Source: Salinispora tropica CNB-440
GTDB taxonomy: Bacteria; Actinomycetota; Actinomycetes; Mycobacteriales; Micromonosporaceae
Assembly (NCBI RefSeq): GCF_000016425.1
Contig: NC_009380.1
Span: 1,740,144-1,804,143 of the forward strand
Direction: 5' to 3'
DNA: 64,000 nt
Shown here one piece after another: positions 1 through 9,358 of the stretch. The notes under the pieces are model-generated. The model did not search any database, was not told the DNA's origin, and saw only the letters and a program-made list of their open reading frames with translations. The position numbers were made by a program, and so were the translations under genes. Numbering within the stretch: position 1 is the stretch's first letter; every line of letters begins with the position of its first letter.

Positions 1-370
1 TGGGGCCGGTCTCGGCGTCGCGCGGGGCGGTAGCTGGGCCACCAGCGGTCGGGTCAACGTCCGTGTTCCCCGGCCGGATCAACGGCGGGTGCGGCGTGTC
101 GCCCGTACGGTTTGCGGCAGCCCGACGGGGTAGGGGTGGTTCGTCGGTCACCCGACAACCCTATTGCGCTACCCGATCGGGCGGGGACAGCTAGTCCGGT
201 GCGTGTCGGGAGTCGGCCGTATCGGTTGAGCAAACCGAGAAGACAAAGCATGTTCGTGCCGGATACGGTGTTTTGACCACAACATTCGTAGCGGTCGAGC
301 AGGGAGCGGTCAAGGGCCGCCAGTTGCCACCGAGGCGCAACGGCATCGGTACGGGGAGGGCACGGCGATC
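1..370. other. Intergenic region upstream of the serine protease gene
   Basis: No convincing coding region is seen on either strand. The open frames here have arginine/proline-rich compositions typical of shadow frames in high-GC DNA. The stretch presumably carries the promoter of the protease gene starting at 371. A GGGAGG-like ribosome binding site lies about 10 bases before that start. A TTGACC near 273 could be a -35 element, but no matching -10 is clear. Confidence 0.4.
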
Positions 371-1507
371 ATGGCTGTGGGTGACGGACTGTCCGAGGTG
401 CGAGGAGGCTCCGGCATCGACCCGCCGGACGCCGTCCGAGGCGGGCCCGGCCCAACACCCGGCCCAACACCCGGTCCCACTCCGGGAACCACCTGGTCCC
501 CGCCGCTCCAACCTGGCCGGTCCAGCGCGGCACCCGGGGCTCCGGCTGCCGCGGCTCCTCCGGGAGCCCCGGCGTACGGCGGCCCGACCGCGTCCGGCCC
601 CACCCAACCGTCGGTTCTCGGGCCGGGCGTTGCACCGCCGTTCATGCCCCCTCCTGGCGGTCCAACCGGGCTCTGGCCCGGTGCCCAGCCGGCTCCCGTC
701 CAGCCGGCTCCCGCTTCGGCGTCCCGGCGGCCTGGCCGGTTCGGGCGGGTGGCCGTGCTGCTAGTCGTCGCGGCGCTGCTTGTCGTGACCGGTGTCCAGG
801 CGTACCAGATCCACCAGCTCACCGACCGGCTCGCCGACACCGACCGGCGGTTGGGCGCCGAGCAGCAGGAGAGCCAGACCCGGCTCGACGGGCTGGAGGC
901 GCGGGCGACGGATCTGGAGGTGGAGATCGGTGCTGCGTTTGACCCGGAGGCGATCGCCGCCGCCGTGTTGCCCAGCGTGTTTCGGGTCCGCGCCGGCCAG
1001 CACACCGGCAGCGCGTTCGCCGTCGGTGAGCCGGCCGCCAGTGGCGGCACCAATCTCTTCACCAACTTCCACGTGGTCGAGGAGGTCTGGGAGGAAGGGG
1101 ACCGGCGGGTCTTCCTGGAGCGCACCGACCAGCGCTTCCCGGCCACCATCGTCGAGGTTGACGAGGACAACGATCTCGCCCACCTCCAGACGACCAGCAC
1201 TTTCACCGGGCTGGTCGCCGCCCCGGCCGCGGTCAAGTCCGGGCAGCAGATCGTTGTTGTGGGTGCCCCCCTCGGTCTGGAGGACAGCGTCACCACCGGC
1301 GTGGTCAGCGCGTTCCGCGAGTCCAAGGGGAGCGACCCGTCAGCGATTCAGTTCGACGCGCCGATCAACCCGGGAAACTCGGGTGGCCCCGTCATCAACG
1401 GCGAGCGGCAGGTGGTCGGGATCGCTACCGCCAAGGCGCGGGACGCCGAGGGGATCGGCCTCGCCGTGCCGATCGCCACCGCCTGCGACGGTTTCGAGAT
1501 CTGCTGA
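371..1507 (+). CDS. Membrane-anchored trypsin-like (HtrA/DegP-type) serine protease
   Basis: 378 aa. Residues 1-120 are a Pro/Gly/Ala-rich cytoplasmic tail. One membrane span (about 126-144) follows, then a short coiled coil (about 145-187) and an extracytoplasmic trypsin-like domain. The catalytic triad is visible: His234 in TNFHVV, Asp268 in DEDNDLAH and Ser337 in NPGNSGGP. No PDZ domain follows the protease domain, so it is shorter than classical HtrA. It probably cleaves or senses envelope proteins; the substrate is unknown. The next gene has the same Pro-rich tail/span/coiled-coil plan and lies 85 bp downstream, so the two may be co-transcribed. Confidence 0.85.
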   Translation: MAVGDGLSEVRGGSGIDPPDAVRGGPGPTPGPTPGPTPGTTWSPPLQPGRSSAAPGAPAAAAPPGAPAYGGPTASGPTQPSVLGPGVAPPFMPPPGGPTGLWPGAQPAPVQPAPASASRRPGRFGRVAVLLVVAALLVVTGVQAYQIHQLTDRLADTDRRLGAEQQESQTRLDGLEARATDLEVEIGAAFDPEAIAAAVLPSVFRVRAGQHTGSAFAVGEPAASGGTNLFTNFHVVEEVWEEGDRRVFLERTDQRFPATIVEVDEDNDLAHLQTTSTFTGLVAAPAAVKSGQQIVVVGAPLGLEDSVTTGVVSAFRESKGSDPSAIQFDAPINPGNSGGPVINGERQVVGIATAKARDAEGIGLAVPIATACDGFEIC

Positions 1508-1592
1508 CCCGCTCCAACGTATCGTCAAGCACCAGTTCGACTTGCTTAGCCAACGGGTGAGCTGCCCGTACTGCTCCACAGGAGGAAGAGTC

Positions 1593-2414
1593 ATGTCCCA
1601 CCCCCCGATCGAGCCGGCCGACGACGCGCCGCAGCCTGCTGTGCCTGGGCAGCCGGTCGGCGGTGCGCCGCAGCCTGCTGTGCCTGGGCAGCCGGTCGGC
1701 GGTGCGCCGCAGCCTGCTGTGCCTGGGCAGCCGGTCGGCGGTGCGCCGCAGCCCGCTGTCCCCGGCCAGCCGGTCGGCGGTGCCGCTGTGCCCGTCCCGG
1801 CGGCGCAGGGCGGTGCTGCCCTGCCGCCACCACAGAACGAACCCAGCGGGGCGCCGACCGGCTACAACCCTGCCGCCGTCCCAGCCGGCAACCCGCCGGC
1901 GGCGCCCCTGGGCGTCACCTCGGCGTTCCCGACCTTCAACCCCCCGGGCGAGCCGCCGATGTCGGGTCCGCCGATGTCGGGTCCGCCGTTTGGCGCCGGT
2001 TCTGGCAGCACCAAGCCGGCTCGGGCGACGGTGATTCTGGCCGTGGTGGCGGGACTGCTGTTCCTCGCTGGCGGGGTGATGGCCGGTCTGTTCCTGACCA
2101 CCACCAGCGACCTGAACCAGGCGGAGAAGCGGATCAGCGAGCAGGAAACGACCATCGCGGCGAACGCCAAGGAACTGGAGCAGGTCAAGGCCGACCTGCG
2201 GCAGGCCCAGGAGACGCTGGTGAGTACCCAACAGGATCTCACCGGTACCCAGAACGACCGGGACGAGCAGGCCCGGCAGAAAGACGTTATCGCCACCTGC
2301 CTGGACCAGCTCAGCACCGCGCTCGCCGCAGCGGCGTACGGCGATGAAAAGGCTCTTGAGGAGGCCAACGAGGGCCTGGAAGAGGTGTGCGAAGAGGCCG
2401 ACGAGTATCTCTGA
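1593..2414 (+). CDS. Proline-rich single-span membrane protein with coiled coil
   Basis: 273 aa, no recognised family. The ATG at 1593 is chosen because AGGAGGAAGAG sits just upstream; the frame is open further 5' but overlaps the protease gene. The N-terminal half is low-complexity Pro/Gly/Ala, starting with four copies of a 13-residue unit (APQPAVPGQPVGG). One membrane span follows (ATVILAVVAGLLFLAGG), then a 90-residue charged coiled coil that ends in an acidic tail. The architecture mirrors the preceding protease and suggests an envelope partner or scaffold. That role is inferred only from layout and adjacency. Confidence 0.75.
   Translation: MSHPPIEPADDAPQPAVPGQPVGGAPQPAVPGQPVGGAPQPAVPGQPVGGAPQPAVPGQPVGGAAVPVPAAQGGAALPPPQNEPSGAPTGYNPAAVPAGNPPAAPLGVTSAFPTFNPPGEPPMSGPPMSGPPFGAGSGSTKPARATVILAVVAGLLFLAGGVMAGLFLTTTSDLNQAEKRISEQETTIAANAKELEQVKADLRQAQETLVSTQQDLTGTQNDRDEQARQKDVIATCLDQLSTALAAAAYGDEKALEEANEGLEEVCEEADEYL
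1626..1781 (+). repeat. Four tandem 39-bp coding repeats
   Basis: Four head-to-tail 39-bp units (1626-1664, 1665-1703, 1704-1742, 1743-1781) encode APQPAVPGQPVGG. The first three are essentially identical at the base level and the fourth has synonymous changes. This points to recent expansion within the Pro-rich tail; copy number is likely to vary between strains. Confidence 0.95.
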
Positions 2415-2427
2415 CCGAAGAGCCTCG

Positions 2428-2505
2428 GCGTTCGGGGCCGTGCCGGCGGTACGGCGTTCAGGGCCGTGCCGGCGGTACGGCGTTCGGCGTCGTGCCGGCG
2501 GTACG
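2428..2505. repeat. Three tandem 26-bp hairpin-forming repeats
   Basis: Three adjacent 26-bp units (2428-2453, 2454-2479, 2480-2505) begin GCGTTC and contain CCGTGCCGGCGGTACGG. A degenerate fourth follows. Each core can fold into a 7-bp stem (one G-T pair) with a 3-base loop. The array lies between two convergent genes. It also supplies the last residues of the DUF3000 protein read from the other strand. It could act as a bidirectional terminator or be a small dispersed repeat. Confidence 0.8.
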
Positions 2506-3057
2506 GCGCTCGGAGAGCGCCGTCACCCCGGGTGGGGGGAGACCGGCGGTCGAGGCGAGTAGGGTGCACCAGGCGTGCAGATGCGGCACGAGCTCGTCGT
2601 CGACTGGTGTCCAGGACGCCCGGATCTCGACATCGCCGGCCGCGGGTGGCCCAGCCAGATCACCGAACCGGGTCGACATGGTCTGCGTGACCGTCCCCCC
2701 GATCGCCCGGTGCCGGGCGTGCCGCACCCTGAGGGCGTCGGTCAGCCAGGTCCAGCCCACCTCCGGCAGGAGCGGATCAGCGGCCAGATCCACCTCAAGC
2801 TCGGCGGTGACGTACGTGACCAGTCGTAGCGTGCCCTGCCACGCCTCGTGTCCGGCGGGGTCGTGTAGGAGGATCAGACGTCCGTTCGCCACCTCGTCGT
2901 CGTCGCGTAGGACGGTCGCGGCGAGGGCGAAGGCGAAAGGGGCCAGCCGTTGGGGTGCGCCGACCTCCTCCAACTGGATCTCTGTCCGGGTGGCGGCCGA
3001 TCGTAGTCCGTCAACCGCGCGGGCGAACGTCTCCGGGAGCGCGGTCGAGGGGGTCAT
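2458..3057 (-). CDS. DUF3000 family protein
   Basis: 199 aa from the ATG at 3057, where the conserved sequence begins (MTPSTALPETFARAVDGL). A GTG codon immediately upstream is an alternative. The composition matches the actinobacterial DUF3000 family, which characteristically lies next to hemE; its function is unknown. It is transcribed divergently from hemE, about 160 bp away. The C-terminal tail (about RRTAGTTPNAVPPARP) is encoded by the 26-bp tandem repeats, so the native C-terminus has probably been altered by repeat insertion or expansion. Confidence 0.75.
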   Translation of the reverse strand: MTPSTALPETFARAVDGLRSAATRTEIQLEEVGAPQRLAPFAFALAATVLRDDDEVANGRLILLHDPAGHEAWQGTLRLVTYVTAELEVDLAADPLLPEVGWTWLTDALRVRHARHRAIGGTVTQTMSTRFGDLAGPPAAGDVEIRASWTPVDDELVPHLHAWCTLLASTAGLPPPGVTALSERRTAGTTPNAVPPARP

Positions 3058-3219
3058 CACCGAAGCGTAAGCGTCCCCGGGCCAGCCGATTCGGCGGCAC
3101 GCCGGGAACCGGAGCAGCCGGCGACCGCGTCCAGCCCGGAATGCCGTTTTGTGGGCGCGGATCACACGATGTGAAGGTGACGGCGGGGCAGGGTTTACGG
3201 CGTGGCACGATGGGCCACG

Positions 3220-4317
3220 ATGAGCACCGAAACCACGGGCACTGGTGCCCGAGACGAGGGGCCTCGCCCCGGGGATCCGGCCGACTCTCCCTTCGTCCGG
3301 GCATGCCGGCGCAAGCCCGGCCCACACACTCCGGTCTGGTTCATGCGGCAGGCGGGCCGCTCACTTCCGGAGTACCGGAAGATTCGGGCGAGCGTGGCGA
3401 TGCTGGAGTCTTGTCGACGGCCCGAACTGATCACTGAGATCACCCTCCAGCCGGTGCGCCGGCACGGGGTTGACGCGGCGATCCTCTTCAGTGACATCGT
3501 GGTGCCGGTCGCCGCCGCCGGGGTGGCGCTGGACATCGTCCCCGGCACCGGCCCGGTGGTGAACGATCCCGTCACCACCGCGGCGGATGTGGACCGGATC
3601 CGGCCGATCAGCCGCGAGGATGTTCCCTACGTGGACGAAGCGGTCCGGATGTTGGTCGGAGAACTGGGCGCGACCCCGCTGATCGGCTTTGCTGGCGCCC
3701 CGTTCACCCTCGCCAGTTACCTCATCGAGGGGGGCCCGTCGCGCAACCACACGAAGACCAAGGCCCTGATGTACGGCGACCCGGACCTGTGGCACGCCCT
3801 GGCCAGCCGGCTCGCCGAGGTGACGCTGGCGTTCCTGAAGGTGCAGATCGACGCCGGCGTCTCCGCCGTGCAGCTCTTCGACTCCTGGGCCGGCGCCCTC
3901 TCCGAGGCCGACTACCGTCGGTACGTGCAGCCGCACTCGCAGGCGGTCCTCGCCGGCCTCGCCGACGCCGGTGTTCCCCGGATCCACTTCGGGGTGGGCA
4001 CTGGTGAACTGCTCGCCGCGATGGGCGAGGCCGGTGCCGACGTGGTCGGCGTTGACTGGCGTACGCCGTTGGATGTCGCCACCCGCCGGGTCGGCTCCGA
4101 GCGGGCCGTGCAGGGAAACCTGGATCCGTGCCTGCTGTTTGCCCCGTGGCCGGTGATTGAGGCCGAGGTCCGTCGGGTGCTGGCGCAGGGGCGTGCGGCC
4201 CCCGGGCACATCTTCAATCTCGGCCACGGGGTGCTACCGGAGACCGACCCCGACGTCCTGACCCGGGTGGTCGCCCTGATCCATGAGCTGACCGCTCGTC
4301 CGAACGCAAGGAGCTGA
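3220..4317 (+). CDS. hemE: Uroporphyrinogen decarboxylase
   Basis: 365 aa from ATG 3220 (MSTETTGTG); an in-frame GTG at 3202 would add six residues. It decarboxylates the four acetate side chains of uroporphyrinogen III to give coproporphyrinogen III in the cytosol. Family hallmarks are visible: [16 protein letters not shown] near the N-terminus, [29 protein letters not shown] and the C-terminal [10 protein letters not shown]. It heads hemE-hemY-hemQ, with hemY starting 5 bp after its stop. Confidence 0.95.
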   Translation: MSTETTGTGARDEGPRPGDPADSPFVRACRRKPGPHTPVWFMRQAGRSLPEYRKIRASVAMLESCRRPELITEITLQPVRRHGVDAAILFSDIVVPVAAAGVALDIVPGTGPVVNDPVTTAADVDRIRPISREDVPYVDEAVRMLVGELGATPLIGFAGAPFTLASYLIEGGPSRNHTKTKALMYGDPDLWHALASRLAEVTLAFLKVQIDAGVSAVQLFDSWAGALSEADYRRYVQPHSQAVLAGLADAGVPRIHFGVGTGELLAAMGEAGADVVGVDWRTPLDVATRRVGSERAVQGNLDPCLLFAPWPVIEAEVRRVLAQGRAAPGHIFNLGHGVLPETDPDVLTRVVALIHELTARPNARS

Positions 4318-4322
4318 GTGGC

Positions 4323-5732
4323 ATGGCGACACCATGGCGGATCGCGGTGGTCGGAGGTGGGATCGCCGGCCTCGCCGCCGCCGTCCAGCTGAGGGACCAC
4401 GCTCCCGCCGGCACCGAGCTGACGGTCTACGAGCGAAGCGAGTCCCTCGGCGGCAAGCTGCACACCGGTGAGCTGGCCGGTGCTCCGGTGGAGTTCGGCG
4501 CGGAAGCGTTCCTGATGCGTGACCCCGCCGGTGGGGAATCGGCCGCGGTAGCCCTGATCCGCCGGCTCGGGCTGGCCGACAACATCGTCCACCCCACTGT
4601 CGGGCAGGCCGCGCTCCTGGTCGACAACGAGCTGCGCCCGCTGCCCCGGGGCACGCTGATCGGCGTACCCGGGGACCTCGCGGCGGTGGCGGCGGTGGCC
4701 CGCCCGACCCCGGAGGCCGATGTGGACACCGGCCGGCCGCTGCTCGCCCCCGGCGCCGACGTCACGGTCGGCGAACTGGTCCGGGGCCGGCTGGGTGACG
4801 AGATCGTCGACCGGTTGGTGGAGCCGATGCTTGGTGGTGTGTACGCCGGCCGTGCCAACGACCTCTCCCTGGCCGCCACCATGCCCGCGCTGACCCGGAC
4901 CGCCCGGGTCGAACACACCCTGGTCGGCGCGGTCCGCGCGGCGCAGGCGGCGGCGCCGCGGGCGCCCGGTACGCCGTTCTTCGGCACGTTGGTCGGTGGC
5001 CTCAGCACCCTGGTCGAGGCCGCCGCGTCAACCAGCGGCGCCACGATCCGGCGGAACGCGACGGTCCGGGCGCTGACCCCGGCGGGCTCCGGCTGGCACC
5101 TGACCGTTGGCCCGAACGGCGACGCGGAGCACGTCCATGCCGACGCCGTGGTGCTGGCCGTACCGGCCCGGCCGGCGGGGCGGCTGCTCGCCGATGTCGC
5201 CCCGGTAGCGGCCGAGAGCGTCGGTGAGCTGGCCTACGCCAGCGTCGCGTTGGTCACCCTCGCGTTGCCGGCGACGGAACTGCCCGCGCTCTCCGGCTTC
5301 CTGGTGCCGACCGGCGAGGGGCTGCTGATGAAGGCGTCCACCTTCTTCACCACCAAGTGGGGGCACCTGCGCCGGCCCGACGGGTTGACCCTGGTCCGCG
5401 CCTCGGTCGGCCGGTACGGGGACGAGGCACAGCTCCAGCGCCCCGACTCCGACCTCGTTGACACCGTGCACCGGGAGCTGTCGGCGGTGTGTGGTGCCGC
5501 GCTTCCCACCCCGCTCGCCACGCACGTGCAGCGCTGGGGCGGGTCGCTGCCGCAGTACGCGCCGGGCCACCTGGACCGGGTGGCGTCGGCGCGGGCGGTG
5601 CTACGGGCGCAGCGGCCAACCCTGGCGCTGGCGGGAGCTGGCTACGACGGCGTCGGAATTCCGGTCTGTATCCGGTCCGGCGCGGCGGCGGCCGATGAGA
5701 TCATCACTGCACTGAAGGGTTCCGGGATATGA
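4323..5732 (+). CDS. hemY: Coproporphyrinogen III / protoporphyrinogen oxidase, FAD-dependent
   Basis: 469 aa. The N-terminal FAD Rossmann motif is clear ([17 protein letters not shown]), and the C-terminal FAD-binding segment is [20 protein letters not shown]. In Gram-positive bacteria this enzyme oxidises coproporphyrinogen III to coproporphyrin III, upstream of ferrochelatase and HemQ; it was formerly called hemG. AAGGAG lies about 9 bases before the ATG. The stop overlaps the hemQ start by 4 bp (ATGA), so the two are translationally coupled. Confidence 0.93.
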   Translation: MATPWRIAVVGGGIAGLAAAVQLRDHAPAGTELTVYERSESLGGKLHTGELAGAPVEFGAEAFLMRDPAGGESAAVALIRRLGLADNIVHPTVGQAALLVDNELRPLPRGTLIGVPGDLAAVAAVARPTPEADVDTGRPLLAPGADVTVGELVRGRLGDEIVDRLVEPMLGGVYAGRANDLSLAATMPALTRTARVEHTLVGAVRAAQAAAPRAPGTPFFGTLVGGLSTLVEAAASTSGATIRRNATVRALTPAGSGWHLTVGPNGDAEHVHADAVVLAVPARPAGRLLADVAPVAAESVGELAYASVALVTLALPATELPALSGFLVPTGEGLLMKASTFFTTKWGHLRRPDGLTLVRASVGRYGDEAQLQRPDSDLVDTVHRELSAVCGAALPTPLATHVQRWGGSLPQYAPGHLDRVASARAVLRAQRPTLALAGAGYDGVGIPVCIRSGAAAADEIITALKGSGI

Positions 5733-6430
5733 CCGAGCAGACAAACGCGGCCCGGCTGAACGAGCTGAACGCGACGATCCGGTACACCATGTGGTCGGTG
5801 TACCGGGCGAGCAGCGCTCTGCCGTCGCTACGCGAGAACGTCACCGCCGAGGTGACGTCCTTCTTCGACGAACTGGCCGGCGAGGACGTGACCATCCGGG
5901 GCACGTACGACGTGGCGGGGCTGCGCGCCGACGCCGACCTGATGATCTGGTGGCACTCCTCGTCGAGTGACGCGCTCCAGGACGCGTACCTGCGGTTTCG
6001 GCGCACCACGTTGGGGCGCTCGATGACTCCGGTCTGGTCCCAGCTGGCGCTGCACCGACCGGCGGAGTTCAACAAGAGCCACATCCCGGCCTTCCTCGCC
6101 GACGAGCAGGCCCGGAGCTATCTCTGCGTGTACCCCTTCGTGCGCTCGTACGAGTGGTATCTGCTGCCGGACGCGGAGCGGCGGGAGCTGCTGGCCGAGC
6201 ATGGCGCGATGGCCCGCGGCTACGCCGACGTGCGGGCCAACACGGTCTCCTCGTTTGCCCTCGGCGACTACGAGTGGCTGCTTGCCTTCGAAGCCGACGA
6301 GCTGCACCGCATCGTCGACCTGATGCGGGACCTACGCGGCTCCCGCGCCCGCCGGCACGTCCGGGAGGAGATCCCGTTCTACACCGGCCGTCGTCGTCCG
6401 ATCGCCGACATCATCACCGGCCTGCCCTGA
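5729..6430 (+). CDS. hemQ: Coproheme decarboxylase (HemQ/ChdC, chlorite dismutase-like fold)
   Basis: 233 aa. It converts iron-coproporphyrin III to protoheme by oxidative decarboxylation of two propionates, the last step of the coproporphyrin-dependent heme pathway. Family features include [12 protein letters not shown] at the N-terminus, [37 protein letters not shown] and the C-terminal EIPFYTGRR. Its overlap with hemY and its presence beside hemE identify the Gram-positive route. Ferrochelatase is not in the window. Confidence 0.93.
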   Translation: MTEQTNAARLNELNATIRYTMWSVYRASSALPSLRENVTAEVTSFFDELAGEDVTIRGTYDVAGLRADADLMIWWHSSSSDALQDAYLRFRRTTLGRSMTPVWSQLALHRPAEFNKSHIPAFLADEQARSYLCVYPFVRSYEWYLLPDAERRELLAEHGAMARGYADVRANTVSSFALGDYEWLLAFEADELHRIVDLMRDLRGSRARRHVREEIPFYTGRRRPIADIITGLP

Positions 6431-6540
6431 TCGCGACGTCCTGCCAACCCGGCGGCACGCAGGGGCCCTGCCGGCTCAGCCCGTCTGGCAGCTGAGGGGC
6501 CTCGGGTGACCGCCGGGTCTGGGCAGGGCGTTCGGGAGGG

Positions 6541-6909
6541 TCAACCCGAGGTGGGCTTGGTGAACTCCGGCTGGTCGAGCACGCGTAGCCAGGACCCGTC
6601 GGGTTGGCGGCGGACGACCTGCGCGCGAGCGCCGGCGCCGTCCTTCGGCGGTGTCGAGGTGAGGGCGAGGTCGCCGCAGACGAGCGTGGGCAGCGGCTCT
6701 TCCGGTGTGAAGTGTGGGCTGTTGACGAGCACCTTCTCCCACAGGGTCTGGATCGCCGCGCGGCCGACGGTCTGCTCGCCGGGCGGGTAGGCCATAACGG
6801 CGTCCTGCTCGTAGAGCGCGGCGACGCCCTCGGCATCGCCGGCGTTGGAGCGTTCGACGAACAGACGGGTGAGGTCTTCGGGCTTCATGGCTTTCGTACG
6901 GTCCGACAC
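6541..6909 (-). CDS. NTF2/SnoaL-like protein (DUF4440 type)
   Basis: 122 aa from GTG 6909, preceded by AAAGGAAC. An alternative ATG at 6888 gives MKPEDLTRLF. The pattern FVERSNAGDAEGVAALYEQDAVMAYPPGEQTVGRAAIQTLWEKVL is typical of cone-shaped NTF2-like proteins of the YybH/DUF4440 group, here with a C-terminal strand ending in WLRVLDQ. Such proteins bind small ligands or act as hydrolases/isomerases; nothing fixes a substrate here. It is divergent from a LysR gene 95 bp away, which probably regulates it. Confidence 0.75.
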   Translation of the reverse strand: MSDRTKAMKPEDLTRLFVERSNAGDAEGVAALYEQDAVMAYPPGEQTVGRAAIQTLWEKVLVNSPHFTPEEPLPTLVCGDLALTSTPPKDGAGARAQVVRRQPDGSWLRVLDQPEFTKPTSG

Positions 6910-6975
6910 GATGTTCCTTTCGACGTTCCCTGCGGAAACAAGCGTGCCTCGGGTGATTTGAGAAGTCCAACAGAT

Positions 6976-6991
6976 AGTTTTTATGAAAGCT
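6976..6991. promoter_or_regulatory. Candidate LysR operator between divergent genes
   Basis: A 16-bp imperfect palindrome, AGTTTTTATGAAAGCT, sits in an unusually AT-rich patch between the NTF2-like gene and the LysR gene. A TAGAAT hexamer (6991-6996) directly before the LysR ATG could be its -10 box. The position fits a LysR autoregulatory/activation site. Binding is inferred. Confidence 0.4.
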
Positions 6992-7004
6992 AGAATCTCC
7001 CGTT

Positions 7005-7889
7005 ATGGAATTGAGGCAGCTGGAGTACTTTGTCGCAGTCGCCGAGGAAGCGAGCTTCACCCGCGCCGCCGAACGGGTACGGATCAGCCAACCCGGAGTA
7101 AGCGCGCAGGTTCGCGAGCTCGAACGCGAACTCGGCGCGACCCTCATCGACCGTTCCACCCGAACGGCGAGCCTCACCGACGCCGGCCGGGCCGCACTCG
7201 AACACGCCCGGGCCGCGCTCGCCTGTTCTGACGCGATGAAGCAGGCTGTCGGCGACGTGACCGGACTCATCCGCGGTCGCCTCACCGTCGGCATGGTCAT
7301 CGGATGCGCGATCACCCCGTTCTTCGACGCCTTGGCGGCGTTTCACCACGCACACCCAGGCGTGGAGATCACCTTGCTCGAGAACCACTCGGCCCGGCTC
7401 CTCCGCGATGTCCAGTCCGGTGCTGTCGACCTCGCTCTCATCGGCACCGCCGATCCCACGCCTGTCGGATCGAACACCCTCACGATCATCAGTGAACCCC
7501 TCGTCGCCCTCGTCCCACCCGGGCATCTCCTCGCCAAACAGGCGGCAGTGACCATGGCCGACCTCGCCGACCACCAGATCGTGTGCATGCCCGAGGGCAC
7601 GGGTGTCCGTACCGTCCTCGACCGTGCCTGCACCCTGCACCGAGTCCGGCCGACCATCACGGTCCAGGCCAGCGCCGCGGACGCCATCGCTGACCTCGCC
7701 GCCCGCGGGCTGGGCGTGGCCATCCTCACCGAGTCCATGTCACGGGACTACCACGGCCGCCTGATCGCGCTGCCGATCGCCGACATCGATGAGCCAGCCC
7801 TGCTGGCCCTGGTCTGGAGCGGCACGAAGAGTCCAGCCCTCGATCGACTGGTCCGATACTGCCGCGACACGTTCGCCACGGGTCTGTGA
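7005..7889 (+). CDS. LysR family transcriptional regulator
   Basis: 294 aa. The N-terminal winged HTH is classic (MELRQLEYFVAVAEEASFTRAAERVRISQPGVSAQVRELEREL, residues 1-60). A periplasmic-binding-like effector domain follows (GRLTVGMVIGCAITPFFDALAAFHHAHPGVEI, about 88 onward). It is divergent from the NTF2-like gene, the usual arrangement of a LysR regulator and its target. The co-inducer cannot be told from sequence. Confidence 0.92.
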   Translation: MELRQLEYFVAVAEEASFTRAAERVRISQPGVSAQVRELERELGATLIDRSTRTASLTDAGRAALEHARAALACSDAMKQAVGDVTGLIRGRLTVGMVIGCAITPFFDALAAFHHAHPGVEITLLENHSARLLRDVQSGAVDLALIGTADPTPVGSNTLTIISEPLVALVPPGHLLAKQAAVTMADLADHQIVCMPEGTGVRTVLDRACTLHRVRPTITVQASAADAIADLAARGLGVAILTESMSRDYHGRLIALPIADIDEPALLALVWSGTKSPALDRLVRYCRDTFATGL

Positions 7890-8009
7890 CCCCGGTCCCG
7901 GACCCGTAGCGATACATCCATGTCGATCAGCCGGTGGTGACAGGTGCGGCGGGCGTGGCCAGCCCCGGGCGTACCGTGTCGCGCTGACCTTCGCCCACCA
8001 GCGGTGTGT

Positions 8010-8462
8010 TCACGCCGTCGGCGTGTCCCGGCGCATCGGCGTGTGCAGAATGCCGTCCTCGAGGTACTCCGGCCCGTCGACCGAGAACCCGTGCCGGGTG
8101 TAGAAGCCGACCAGCTGCGACTGGGCTTCGAGGGTGCACGGGCTTCCGCCGAGCTCGGCGAGGGCAGCGGTCATCAGCCGGCCCGCGTACCCCTCGCCGC
8201 GCGCCCTCTTCGCCACCACCACCCGGCCGATCCGTCGCCGACCGTCTGGATCGGCCAGGATCCGCAGGTACGCCACCGGCGCCCCGGCCTGCTCCAGCCA
8301 CAGGTGGCGGGTGCCCGGCTCCACGTCCCGGCCGTCCAGCTCCGGGTACGGGCACGCCTGTTCCACCACAAACACGTCCACACGTAGCCGGAGCAGATCA
8401 TGGAAGGCGCGGGCGGACAGGTCGGCGAAGGAGGCGGTCCGGAACTCAGCGACGGGCGGCAT
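8010..8462 (-). CDS. ElaA-type GNAT acetyltransferase
   Basis: 150 aa. The start resembles ElaA (SARAFHDLLRLRVDVFVVEQACPYPELDGRD). The acetyl-CoA loop is RVVVAKRARGEGYAGRLM, and a C-terminal motif reads GFYTRHGFSVDGPEYLEDGILHTPM. Substrate is unknown. The start overlaps the 3' end of ccdA by 17 bp on the same strand, suggesting it is the last gene of the tlpA-ccdA transcript. Confidence 0.85.
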   Translation of the reverse strand: MPPVAEFRTASFADLSARAFHDLLRLRVDVFVVEQACPYPELDGRDVEPGTRHLWLEQAGAPVAYLRILADPDGRRRIGRVVVAKRARGEGYAGRLMTAALAELGGSPCTLEAQSQLVGFYTRHGFSVDGPEYLEDGILHTPMRRDTPTA

Positions 8463-9357
8463 CCTGCGATGGTAGGTCGCTGGCCGGTGCCGGCTGTCGG
8501 GCGGCGGAGCGGTGCCGGCGGAGCAGCGTGCCGGCGACCGCCGCCGCGAGCAGCGCGGCGACCGCGGCCCCGATCGTCCACGGGCCCAGACTGTTCACCC
8601 ACCCACTGACCGTGGTCTGCACTCGACCGGCCGCGTCGATCACCGGGTCGTCGGCGTCACCGCCGGCGAAGAGCCGGATTTCGTACCAGCCGTACCAGGC
8701 GACGTAGCCGCCGGTCAGCACCAGCAGCAGACCGGCAACGCGGCCGAGCAGCGGCCCGGCCCGTCGGGTGCGTCGGACCAGGGACTCCCGGGCCAGGGCG
8801 ACCGCGAGCGCGGCGGCGCCGACCATCAGGCCCATCCCGACCGCGTACGCGACGAAGAGCCCGACCCCGGCGAGCGGGCTGCCCGCCCGGAACCCGGCGA
8901 CCACCACGGCCAGGAACGGTCCGATGGTGCAGCCGAGGGAGGCGATCGCGTAGGCCGCACCGAAGAGGACCATCGATCCGAAACTGCGTCGGACCTCGGG
9001 GCCGTTGGCGATCCGGGGGGCGAAGGTCGGTAGCGCCCGGCCCGCGACGAGCCAACCGCCGGTGGCGACCAGGGCGAGCCCGATCGCGACCGACACCCAG
9101 GGCAGGCGGCTGGCCAGGGCGTCGGCGGCGGGGCCGGCGAGAAGCCCGAAGCCGCCGAAGACGGCGACGAAGCCGAGGGTCATGGCGGCGGTCAGGGCCA
9201 AGGCCCGACCCACCGGAGCGAGCGGACCGCGGCCGTCCGCCGGGCCGTCACCCAGCACCAGCATCGACAGGTACGCCGGCAGGAGCGCGAAGCCGCACGG
9301 GTTGACGGCGGCGAGCAGCCCGGCGCCGAGCGCGAGACCGTAGGGGGCGTCAACCAT
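8446..9357 (-). CDS. ccdA: CcdA/DsbD-like transmembrane thiol-electron transporter
   Basis: 303 aa multi-span membrane protein. It carries the two conserved cysteines of the CcdA family, one in AAVNPCGFALLPAYLSM near the N-terminus and one in ASLGCTIGPFLAVVVAG. It moves reducing equivalents from cytoplasmic thioredoxin across the membrane. The upstream gene, ending 1 bp before this start, encodes a secreted thioredoxin-like lipoprotein that is the likely electron acceptor. An extra C-terminal span (about 270-290) follows a short extracytoplasmic segment. Confidence 0.88.
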   Translation of the reverse strand: MVDAPYGLALGAGLLAAVNPCGFALLPAYLSMLVLGDGPADGRGPLAPVGRALALTAAMTLGFVAVFGGFGLLAGPAADALASRLPWVSVAIGLALVATGGWLVAGRALPTFAPRIANGPEVRRSFGSMVLFGAAYAIASLGCTIGPFLAVVVAGFRAGSPLAGVGLFVAYAVGMGLMVGAAALAVALARESLVRRTRRAGPLLGRVAGLLLVLTGGYVAWYGWYEIRLFAGGDADDPVIDAAGRVQTTVSGWVNSLGPWTIGAAVAALLAAAVAGTLLRRHRSAARQPAPASDLPSQDAARR

Positions 9358-9358
9358 C

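Noticed and set aside
54..370. Several open frames upstream of the protease gene
   Set aside because: Arg/Pro-rich, no ribosome binding sites, compositions of shadow frames.
1626..1781. CRISPR-like repeats
   Set aside because: The 39-bp units are tandem without spacers and encode protein.
2387..3070. 227-aa plus-strand frame across the 26-bp repeats
   Set aside because: It is antisense to DUF3000 and Ser/Arg-rich; the DUF3000 frame has the recognisable protein.
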